From Victivallales bacterium (GTDB taxonomy: Bacteria > Verrucomicrobiota > Lentisphaeria > Oligosphaerales > Oligosphaeraceae): a stretch of DNA of 6,300 nucleotides. Under the pieces are notes generated by a model. The model saw only the letters and a list, made by a program, of their open reading frames with translations, did not search any database and was not told the DNA's origin. Location: positions 1 to 6,300 of the forward strand of contig JAGCSE010000221.1 of assembly GCA_017964325.1 (NCBI GenBank), read 5' to 3'. Shown one piece after another: positions 1 to 5,028 of the stretch. Both the position numbers and the translations under genes were made by a program. The stretch's first letter is position 1. Every line of letters begins with the position of its first letter.

Positions 1-171
1 GCAACCCACGGAGAATACGACATTAACGTTAGAACCACGTTAGTGGTGGCAGGAATCCCAACCATGGGTGCAACCCACGACATTTTCGCCCGACGGGCAA
101 AACATCGTCGAGAAGCGACGCAGCGCAAAGCGCGACACATTCGCAGCTGGCGGACAAAGCTCCCTGCCATA
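1..171. other. GC-rich intergenic stretch with small direct and inverted repeats
   Basis: I see no convincing gene here. The 10-mer GCAACCCACG occurs at 1-10 and again at 70-79. Short hairpins are visible: ACCAC/GTGGT in the 35-50 area, GGGT-GCA-ACCC around 66-76, and GCCC-GAC-GGGC around 88-98. The plus-strand reading frame starting at 43 has low-complexity, Arg-rich content and runs into the antisense of the downstream desulfurase remnant, so I do not call it a gene. The stretch resembles the GC-rich sequence that precedes the second desulfurase copy (about 2890-3001) in style, but not base for base. Confidence 0.4.
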
Positions 172-190
172 GCGCCCGGAGGACAACACA

Positions 191-204
191 ATTACTCATT
201 ACTC
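191..204. repeat. Heptamer tandem repeat, 2 units (ATTACTC)
   Basis: Two perfect ATTACTC units are followed by a partial third. On the minus strand they read as AATGAGT units and form the last codons (Met-Ser-Asn-Glu) and the stop of the desulfurase remnant. The paralogous site at 3022-3042 has three units. The unit length of 7 is not a multiple of 3, but the stop lies at the first possible position, so the protein end is the same in both copies. Confidence 0.85.
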
Positions 205-581
205 ATTATTTTCTTCATCAGTTCAATCATCGTATTGGCAACAATTTCCGCATCATGAACGGTGTTCCCGTGCCCGAACGTCACACGAAGCGTCCCTTTC
301 GCCGCATCGACCGGCAGGCCGATGGCCCATAACACATGGGAGACTTCCGTTGAACGCGAATTGCATGCTGCTCCTGTGGAGACGCATATCCCCTTCAAAT
401 CCAGCAGATGCAGCAACGCCTCGCCGTCGCGATTCGGAAACGACACGCTGACATGTCCGGGCAGCCGTTTCCGACTGTCGCCATTGAACACTGCTTGCGG
501 AATGTTAGCGGAAACGATGGTTTTGAATGTCTTCGCCAATTCCTTCAATCGTTCTTCCGACTCCCGCATGTTGTTTATGTG
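192..581 (-). pseudogene. Cysteine desulfurase (NifS/IscS-type), C-terminal remnant, copy 1
   Basis: The intact family enzyme is a PLP-dependent cysteine desulfurase that takes sulfur from cysteine to form an active-site persulfide for Fe-S cluster or tRNA thiolation pathways. Here only about the last 130 residues of an expected roughly 380-400 remain. Reading from ATG 569, the conserved loop STGAACNSRSTEVSHVL carries the catalytic Cys at residue 69 (codon 365-363), followed by the family's C-terminal segment with GTLRVTFGHGNT. The PLP lysine, the DAVQ motif and the whole N-terminal half are absent. Similarity to copy 2 stops at the residues HINNM (near 581). Upstream codons stay open only to a TGA at 609-611 and do not resemble the family. 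ATG 569 is an internal methionine, so translation as a real protein is unlikely. The frame has no internal stop, so truncation looks relatively recent. It is a non-functional fragment as far as I can see. Confidence 0.85.
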
Positions 582-636
582 GAAGCGAATTGGAATGACA
601 TTGCGTAATCAAAGCTATCATCCCTCCCGAGCCTCC

Positions 637-719
637 CTAAAGAAACTAGAGCATACAGAAACCATGGTCTCATAATAGGAACGTAGCCATTAGATGGGAT
701 AACATGCTTATTTCTTTAG
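637..719. repeat. Inverted repeat CTAAAGAAA / TTTCTTTAG
   Basis: Perfect 9-bp arms lie at 637-645 and 711-719, separated by 65 bp. Inside the loop is a perfect 8-bp palindrome, ACCATGGT, at 661-668, with further near-symmetric flanks. No open frame or recognisable RNA family accounts for it. It could be a remnant of a mobile element end or a chance structure in AT-rich DNA. Confidence 0.4.
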
Positions 720-827
720 TAATAACAATGTCTGGGAGTGCACTCGGAAAAACACCTTGATTTTTAATTGGGAGAAAGAGCGACTGTTAAGAGAAAAAAA
801 AACTTCTTCTCGTTGTGATTTCATATT

Positions 828-861
828 GTTGTATTATTATAATAATGTCATGATTTACAAC
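828..861. repeat. Nested palindrome in AT-rich DNA
   Basis: A perfect 14-bp palindrome, ATTATTATAATAAT, lies at 833-846. It is enclosed on the outside by GTTGTA (828-833) and TACAAC (856-861), which can pair with each other but share base 833 with the inner palindrome. A TATAAT hexamer is embedded at 838-843. It could be a regulatory site, but its AT-richness makes chance symmetry more likely than usual. Confidence 0.4.
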
Positions 862-953
862 ATAAACGATTTGATACGGGAAGCAAAAGCCGTCTATCAG
901 GAATGAAAGCACGAAAGAAAGGATTGAATGGTAGATAAAGCAGTATTATCTTA

Positions 954-962
954 TGATATAAT
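954..962 (+). promoter_or_regulatory. Probable extended -10 promoter of the AlbA_2 gene
   Basis: TGATATAAT at 954-962 fits the extended -10 pattern TG-N-TATAAT exactly. No good -35 lies at the usual distance; a TTGAAT at 924-929 is too far upstream. An extended -10 can work without one in sigma-70-type promoters. Transcription would begin near 969, giving a leader of about 100 nt before the start codon at 1073. The call assumes that the host uses a standard housekeeping sigma factor. Confidence 0.55.
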
Positions 963-973
963 TCGATACGAAT
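961..973. promoter_or_regulatory. Palindrome overlapping the -10 (candidate operator)
   Basis: ATTCG-ATA-CGAAT is a perfect inverted repeat with 5-bp arms and a 3-bp centre. It overlaps the end of the proposed -10 and the expected transcription start. A dimeric repressor bound there would block the promoter. The downstream gene product has a predicted DNA-binding N-terminal domain and a helix-turn-helix-like C-terminus, so autoregulation is possible but only inferred. Confidence 0.35.
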
Positions 974-1019
974 CGCATTTCAAATCATATTCATCAAGCC
1001 GAAAATACTGTAAAAATTT

Positions 1020-1060
1020 ACAAAAGAAACAAAAGATTTTTACAAAAGATTACAAAAGAT
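1020..1060 (+). repeat. Four ACAAAAGA repeats in the leader, two in perfect tandem
   Basis: ACAAAAGA occurs at 1020-1027, 1029-1036, 1042-1049 and 1052-1059. The last two are part of the perfect tandem decamer TACAAAAGAT at 1041-1050 and 1051-1060. The array ends 12 bp before the ATG at 1073, so it surrounds the place where a ribosome binding site is expected. The only Shine-Dalgarno-like stretch is the weak GATGAG at about 1058-1063. Confidence 0.6.
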
Positions 1061-1072
1061 GAGATTTTCATC

Positions 1073-2731
1073 ATGTTGGATTTAAACAACATACTAGCAA
1101 AGCTCCTACTTCGTCCTGAAGATGAAATAGTCGAGTTCAAACAAGCTCGGAATGATTTCTCCTTCGACGAATTAGGAAAATACTTTTCCGCGTTGAGCAA
1201 TGAAGCCAATCTTCATGGGAAAGAATTTTCCTGGCTGGTCTTTGGAGTGGAAGACAAGACGCATGAAATTCTAGGCTCTCATTACAGGGAGTATGGCAAG
1301 CGTTCGCTGAATACACTTAAACATGAAATAGCCGACAAAACAAGCAACAGGATCTCCTTTGTGGAGATATATGAATTAACCGCTGAAAATGGCGAACGCG
1401 TCGTCATGTTTCAAATTCCTGCAGCTCCTCGGGGGATTCCTGTCGCTTTCAGTGACATATACTATGGTAGAGAAGGCGAATCCTTAAAACCGCTGAGTTT
1501 GGAAGAACTGGAGCGAATACGCTCGCAAAACAAGTCAGACGACTGGAGTGCTGAAATAATCAATGAAGCCACATTGGACGATTTGTCGCCTGAAGCCATT
1601 CAACTGGCACGTTTGAATTTCCAGCATAAGTTCCCCCATTTGTCGGAGGAACTCAAGTCTTGGAATGACACTGTATTTCTGAACAAAGCCAGATTCACCA
1701 TTCATGGGAAGATAACCAAGGCGGCCATTCTGCTTTTGGGCAAGCCAGAATCTGAAAGCTATCTTGTTCCAGCCGATATCAAAATTCGTTGGATATTAAA
1801 GAACAAGGATGGTAGTGAACGAGACTACGCCATCTTTGGATGTCCTTTCCTGTTGGCTGCAAAGGAAGTTTTTGATAAAATCAGAAAACTCAAATATCGT
1901 TACTTGCAGGAAGGATCGCTATTTCCTGAAGAAGTGAATCAATATGAGTCATACGATATCCGGGAAGCGATCAACAACTGTATTGCGCATTCCGACTATC
2001 GAATGGGCGGCCGTATCAATGTCGTTGAATACGATGACAAGCTGGTCTTCTCCAATATGGGAAGCTTTATTCCAGGAACCATAGAAAATGTCATTGAACG
2101 GGACGCACCAGAAGAACATTACCGCAATCCGTTATTGATTCACGCCATGTTCAATATCGACATGGTGGATACTATTGGAAGCGGTATTCGCCGAATTTTT
2201 CTGAATCAGCGCAGACGTTTTTTCCCAATGCCTGACTATGATTTATCGAATAATCGAGTGCAAATGATACTGCATGGGGAAATTCTGGACATGAAATTCG
2301 CCACGCTTCTGGCTCAGAATCAAGACTTGTCCCTACGGGATATCATGTGGCTTGATAAAGTTCAAAAGCATTTGAAAATCAATGACGAAGCGGCAACGGC
2401 ATTAAAGAAACGCGGTCTTTTGGAAGGTCGCAAGCCCAATTGGGTAATTTCTGCAAAAGCTATACAGAACCTTCCTGATGCCTCTCTTAAAGCAAGATAC
2501 ATTGATGATGTCGGCTTGGACGACAATGAATGCATGGACCGTATTGTTAAGTATCTCAGAAAATTCACATGCGCCTCCAGGCAGGAGATTTCCACGATGC
2601 TATGGAAAGTATTGCCGGCGGTTCTGGATGACAGGAAAAAATACAATAAAATAACGAATCTGCTTTCTCGTCTCAAACGACAGAATCGTATTCGCAATGT
2701 CGGCTTTTCAAAATGGGAGCTGATTGAATAA
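1073..2731 (+). CDS. Schlafen AlbA_2 domain / GHKL ATP-binding protein
   Basis: The 552-residue protein starts at ATG 1073, directly after the leader repeats. Residues 1-145 resemble the AlbA_2 (Schlafen-type, formerly 'AAA_4') nucleic-acid-binding domain: the entry motif EIVEFKQ at 18-24 and the strand SWLVFGVED at 53-61 are typical. Residues about 290-400 resemble the GHKL-like ATPase half of this family, with REAINNCIAHSDY (297-309, N-box-like Glu298/Asn302), FSNMGSF (326-332) and DTIGSGIRRI (366-375). Residues about 415-550 are helical and basic and look like winged helix-turn-helix modules. No signal peptide or membrane segment is visible, so it is cytoplasmic. Such proteins are commonly annotated as transcriptional regulators or ATP-binding proteins and often sit in restriction-modification or defence loci, although the exact role is rarely known. 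The gene is complete, stands alone with its own promoter, and is bracketed by the two desulfurase remnants. Product class is secure; function is inferred. Confidence 0.9.
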   Translation: MLDLNNILAKLLLRPEDEIVEFKQARNDFSFDELGKYFSALSNEANLHGKEFSWLVFGVEDKTHEILGSHYREYGKRSLNTLKHEIADKTSNRISFVEIYELTAENGERVVMFQIPAAPRGIPVAFSDIYYGREGESLKPLSLEELERIRSQNKSDDWSAEIINEATLDDLSPEAIQLARLNFQHKFPHLSEELKSWNDTVFLNKARFTIHGKITKAAILLLGKPESESYLVPADIKIRWILKNKDGSERDYAIFGCPFLLAAKEVFDKIRKLKYRYLQEGSLFPEEVNQYESYDIREAINNCIAHSDYRMGGRINVVEYDDKLVFSNMGSFIPGTIENVIERDAPEEHYRNPLLIHAMFNIDMVDTIGSGIRRIFLNQRRRFFPMPDYDLSNNRVQMILHGEILDMKFATLLAQNQDLSLRDIMWLDKVQKHLKINDEAATALKKRGLLEGRKPNWVISAKAIQNLPDASLKARYIDDVGLDDNECMDRIVKYLRKFTCASRQEISTMLWKVLPAVLDDRKKYNKITNLLSRLKRQNRIRNVGFSKWELIE

Positions 2732-2812
2732 GATACGACATCGTTTGATTTTTATCATACCTGTTTTGATATAAAAGATATTCACTTGGTCATCAAAAAA
2801 CTCATCTACGTC

Positions 2813-2830
2813 TTTCTCCTACTGGAGAAA
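2813..2830. other. Hairpin TTTCTCC/GGAGAAA
   Basis: A perfect 7-bp stem with a 4-nt loop lies 80 bp past the AlbA_2 stop codon. The bases after it are ATCAATG on the plus strand, not a T-run, and the minus strand has no T-run either. It may be an RNA 3'-end structure or part of a factor-dependent terminator, but I cannot claim that. Confidence 0.3.
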
Positions 2831-2936
2831 ATCAATGTGGAATCTATTAGGGATATAACACTTCGACATGGGCATCCATCGACATTGCATTTTAATTTGG
2901 CCCTCCGTCCTTTGTCGGTAGCATCCCGCAATGTAG

Positions 2937-2988
2937 CGACGGCGTCCCGCTTGCGGCCGATGATGTGCCGTCCTGCGTCCCGCCGTCG
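2937..2988. repeat. GC-rich inverted and direct repeats
   Basis: CGACGGCG (2937-2944) pairs with CGCCGTCG (2981-2988) around a 36-bp loop. GCGTCCCGC occurs twice, at 2942-2950 and 2975-2983. The cluster lies immediately before the tail of direct repeat copy 2. It may be a dispersed intergenic repeat of this genome, but one window cannot show that. Confidence 0.4.
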
Positions 2989-3001
2989 TGTTGCAAAAAC
3001 G

Positions 3002-3419
3002 GCGCCCCGAAGGGCAACACAATTACTCATTACTCATTACTCATTATTTTCTTCAGCAAAGCAACCAGCGTATTGGCAACAATTTCCGCATCATGAACGG
3101 TGTTCCCGTGCCCGAATGTCACACGAAGCGTCCCTTTCGCCACATCGACTGGCAGGCCGATGGCCTGCAGCACATGGGAGACTTCCGTCGAACGAGAATT
3201 GCAGGCCGCTCCCGTGGAAACGCAGATCCCTTTCAAATCCAGCAGATGCAGCAACGCCTCGCCGTCGCGATTCGGAAACGACACGCTGACATGTCCGGGC
3301 AGCCGCTTCCGACTGTCCCCATTGAAAACAGCTTGTGGAACGCTGGCAGAAACAATGGCTTTGAATCTCTTCGCCATTTCCTTCAACCGTTTTTTCGTCT
3401 CCCGCATATTGTTTATATG
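3002..3419. repeat. Direct repeat copy 2 (cysteine desulfurase 3' end plus downstream tail)
   Basis: This is the partner of 172-581, in the same orientation. The shared tail GCAACACAATTACTC after the desulfurase stop shows that the duplication included non-coding DNA beyond the gene. Copy 2 has one additional ATTACTC unit. The desulfurase similarity continues past 3419 in this copy only, to about 3697. Substitutions are spread over the repeat and include amino-acid changes such as WAIG to QAIG and LMKK to LLKK, so the duplication is not very recent. Confidence 0.85.
3022..3042. repeat. Heptamer tandem repeat, 3 units (ATTACTC)
   Basis: Three perfect ATTACTC units are followed by a partial ATTA. 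On the minus strand they encode the end of the desulfurase remnant (Met-Ser-Asn-Glu-stop) and continue past the stop. The paralogous tract at 191-204 has two units, so the unit number has changed by one since the duplication, probably by slippage or unequal exchange. Confidence 0.85.
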
Positions 3420-3697
3420 GTATTGTAATGCGACCGCCATTCCGACGATTCCCGCCACGTTCTCCGTTCCCGCCCGCAAACCTGTCTCCTGCTGTCCGCC
3501 TTGATGGAACGGCTTGATTGGCGTGCCGTGTTTCACATAGAGGAAGCCGCAGCCCTGCGGTCCATTGAACTTATGCGCGGATACCGACATCAAATCCACT
3601 CCCAGTCGTTTCACATTCACAGGAATGTGACCAACCGCCTGGACGGCATCCGTATGGAACAAGACGCCATGGTCATGCGCAACGGACAGAATCCAGA
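3030..3697 (-). pseudogene. Cysteine desulfurase (NifS/IscS-type), C-terminal remnant, copy 2
   Basis: About 220 residues of the C-terminal part of a class V aminotransferase-fold cysteine desulfurase remain. In the frame that is open from 3785, family similarity begins near residue 32 (AHDHGVLFHTDAVQAVGH). It includes the PLP-contacting Asp46 and Gln49 of DAVQ, the PLP lysine Lys72 in SVSAHKFNGPQGCG (codon 3572-3570), the RAGTEN segment at 104-109, and the catalytic Cys195 in STGAACNS. The Lys-to-Cys spacing of 123 is close to that of E. coli IscS (206 to 328). By that comparison about 165 N-terminal residues are missing. The preceding 31 codons up to 3785 are not family-like and read straight through the terminator hairpin at 3712-3744, so they are not an authentic start. 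I read it as a 5'-truncated pseudogene; the truncation point abuts the restriction operon's terminator. Confidence 0.85.
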
Positions 3698-3711
3698 ATT
3701 TGCAAGCGAAT

Positions 3712-3744
3712 AAAAAAAAGGCGTAATACCAACAAATTACGCCT
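3712..3744 (-). terminator. Intrinsic terminator of the hsdR / CoiA-like operon
   Basis: On the minus strand a perfect 9-bp stem, AGGCGTAAT with ATTACGCCT (loop TTGTTGGT), is followed directly by a run of eight T (plus-strand A-run 3712-3719, whose last A closes the stem). This is a classic Rho-independent terminator. It lies about 80 bp past the stop of the CoiA-like gene and is oriented to end its transcript. The A-rich side also lies at the boundary with the desulfurase remnant. Confidence 0.85.
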
Positions 3745-3824
3745 CGTTCAGAAGAATGTTCGGGAAGAATACATTCCTTAAACACTAAAAGTTACGGATA
3801 AAGCAACATAGAATTTAATTTTCT

Positions 3825-4982
3825 TCATTTTGGACAAAAAGCTTTGTCAGGAGAATAACATCTATGACGGAATGGAATACTTCTGTAGTTCTCCGGCAAA
3901 GAAATCTTAACAGGTATTGTACAAACAGTCCGCAATGATTGATTTAAAGCATTTCCATGGATTAACCGCCCACAACGATTGCACTTGAAAGAAAAAAAAG
4001 GTGATGTCGCTTGGTTGACTTTTACAAAACTGCACAAACACAACTCATTGCCTTCCGGAGATTGAAGTAATTTTTGTAGTTCTTGCTGAACAACATTGGA
4101 AAACTGAATTCCTGCTGGATATAATTCATGCCAATTAAAATCATGTTCTTTTCCATGAATATCAATTACATAGGATGAATCAGAGGAAAGCTTGTATAAA
4201 TCCCATGGACAACCACAACTCCAACATCTATATGCCAATATGTCAATGTGAATAGTTTGTTCAGGCGACAAAAAGACATTGTTGCATAATCTATAATGAT
4301 GAAGGAAAAGTTCTGTGATGAACTTCTCCAAAGGCAAACCGTAAACTTTCGGTTCCTTCGGCTCATTCCAATCCACTTCAAACATTGGAAGGTCATCTCT
4401 CAATATGGCTTGATCTCGTTTGAAATCAATTAAATCAAATGAATCTTCATCCTTTGAAAGCAATGGAAGTTTTCTAAGCAACCATGCACATTTTATATCA
4501 TCATCTTGCTTAAAACATTTCTGTTTTTCTTCATAATCTGTTATATACGTCTTTTTAGAAGAGTATATAACTTGCAAAGCGAATTTCTTTCCGTTTTTCT
4601 TTTCCGTTACCAGAACATCGGCATTCCACCCATCACGTTCGATTTCCGTTGAGATATATCCACAAACCTGTTCATTGTCAATGAGTTCCCCTTTCAAGCC
4701 CTCTTCGATATAACCTGCAGCAGCCAAGCCAGTGATAATTTTTTCTTTTGCCAACAAAATCTCTTCTTTATCTTTGCCATATAATCCACATTCACTGCCT
4801 CGTCTATGATAGAAATGCTGAGTACCGAGGTGACTTGTCCGTAATAAACATTCATGATGACAATACGGAAGCACAGCAGTCACTTTTTGTTTTTTGACTT
4901 GCTCTTGCAGTTCTTTCCATTCATCTTCACTGAAGAGGGTGGAAATACGTTGCTTTCCATTTATGATGGCTGTTAATGGCAT
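3825..4982 (-). CDS. CoiA-like (competence-type) nuclease-fold protein with cysteine clusters
   Basis: The protein has 385 residues from ATG 4982. An in-frame GTG at 5000 would add six. Neither start has a clear Shine-Dalgarno. I prefer ATG because MPLTAIINGKQRIS looks like the usual start of CoiA-type proteins. Counting from GTG, the N-terminal Cys/His cluster is PYCHHECLLR with HFYHRRGSEC (45-71), then a helical 'KEEILLAKEKIITGL' segment (78-92), followed by the nuclease-like core WNADVLV (125-131), FALQVIYSSK (140-149) and AWLLRK (172-177). CoiA family members normally show an acidic residue in 'AIExQxS' where this one has Gln143 (and Ile for the usual Gln), so catalysis is doubtful. The C-terminus has CWSCGC (259-264), CLC (321-323) and CNRC (340-343), a possible zinc ribbon. 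CoiA acts in DNA uptake and recombination in competent Gram-positives. Here the position behind hsdR and the AT-rich composition suggest a defence-associated accessory gene. Family assignment is from motif memory, not a search. Confidence 0.7.
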   Translation of the reverse strand: MPLTAIINGKQRISTLFSEDEWKELQEQVKKQKVTAVLPYCHHECLLRTSHLGTQHFYHRRGSECGLYGKDKEEILLAKEKIITGLAAAGYIEEGLKGELIDNEQVCGYISTEIERDGWNADVLVTEKKNGKKFALQVIYSSKKTYITDYEEKQKCFKQDDDIKCAWLLRKLPLLSKDEDSFDLIDFKRDQAILRDDLPMFEVDWNEPKEPKVYGLPLEKFITELFLHHYRLCNNVFLSPEQTIHIDILAYRCWSCGCPWDLYKLSSDSSYVIDIHGKEHDFNWHELYPAGIQFSNVVQQELQKLLQSPEGNELCLCSFVKVNQATSPFFSFKCNRCGRLIHGNALNQSLRTVCTIPVKISLPENYRSIPFRHRCYSPDKAFCPK

Positions 4983-5028
4983 GTTTTTATCTAAAATCAC
5001 TAAGTCAAATCATGTTTGTCACAACCGC

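Larger units (their letters stand above)
172..581. repeat. Direct repeat copy 1 (cysteine desulfurase 3' end plus downstream tail)
   Basis: This segment matches 3002-3419 in the same orientation. The offset is constant at 2838 bp through the coding part, with small indels only in the downstream tail. By eye about 45 of 390 aligned bases differ in the coding part, so identity is roughly 88%. One block around 405-475 is identical for about 70 bp. The match ends at its right edge just after TGTTTATRTGG near 581. At its left edge it fades in the GCGCCC-rich sequence near 172. The two copies bracket the AlbA_2 gene. Confidence 0.85.
582..1072. other. AT-rich intergenic region upstream of the AlbA_2 gene
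   Basis: No convincing gene is present. The region holds an inverted repeat at 637-719, a nested palindrome at 828-861, a very short open frame at 850-906, the probable promoter at 954-962 and a repeat-rich leader at 1020-1060. The 780-812 segment, GAGAA with an A-run and then TTCTC, is a weak hairpin that I would not call a terminator. Composition changes from the GC-rich desulfurase remnant to strongly AT-rich within about 100 bp, which fits a junction between sequences of different origin. Confidence 0.5.
2732..3001. other. Intergenic region after the AlbA_2 gene
   Basis: No gene is supported. The first part (to about 2890) is AT-rich. It contains a 7-bp hairpin, TTTCTCC-TACT-GGAGAAA, at 2813-2830, and a longer-range pairing TTTTGAT (2764-2770) with ATCAAAA (2792-2798). 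Neither is followed by a convincing U-tract, so no intrinsic terminator for the AlbA_2 gene is called. From about 2890 the sequence becomes GC-rich with repeated GCGTCCCGC motifs. Open frames across 2786-3428 on the plus strand are antisense to the desulfurase remnant and lack protein-like features. Confidence 0.5.

Noticed and set aside
192..569. A separate 125-residue protein starting at ATG 569
   Set aside because: The ATG is an internal methionine of the desulfurase (NNMRE region, shared with copy 2). The product would lack the PLP lysine and have no plausible function on its own.
781..812. Intrinsic terminator at the GAGAA / A-run / TTCTC stretch
   Set aside because: The stem is only 5 bp of mostly A-T pairs and the A-run lies in the loop rather than after the stem.
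1020..1060. CRISPR-like array
   Set aside because: The units are only 8-10 bp, have no spacers and number four. They are a simple leader repeat.
1018..1209. Minus-strand frame overlapping the start of the AlbA_2 gene, as a possible antisense toxin
   Set aside because: It is a low-complexity sequence opposite well-conserved AlbA_2 coding sequence, with no supporting start signal.
2786..3289. Plus-strand open frames in the 2786-3504 region
   Set aside because: They are Arg/Pro/Ser-rich, mostly antisense to the desulfurase remnant, and mirrored by similar frames antisense to copy 1.
172..3419. Insertion sequence or integrase-borne island with classical att sites
   Set aside because: No transposase, integrase, tRNA gene or terminal inverted repeats are visible, and the direct repeats are long and diverged instead of short and identical.
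3030..3785. A complete cysteine desulfurase gene, possibly a DndA-type partner of DNA phosphorothioation
   Set aside because: About 165 N-terminal residues are missing by comparison with IscS and the apparent start lies upstream of a terminator hairpin. No dnd genes are visible in the window, so only a pseudogene is supported.
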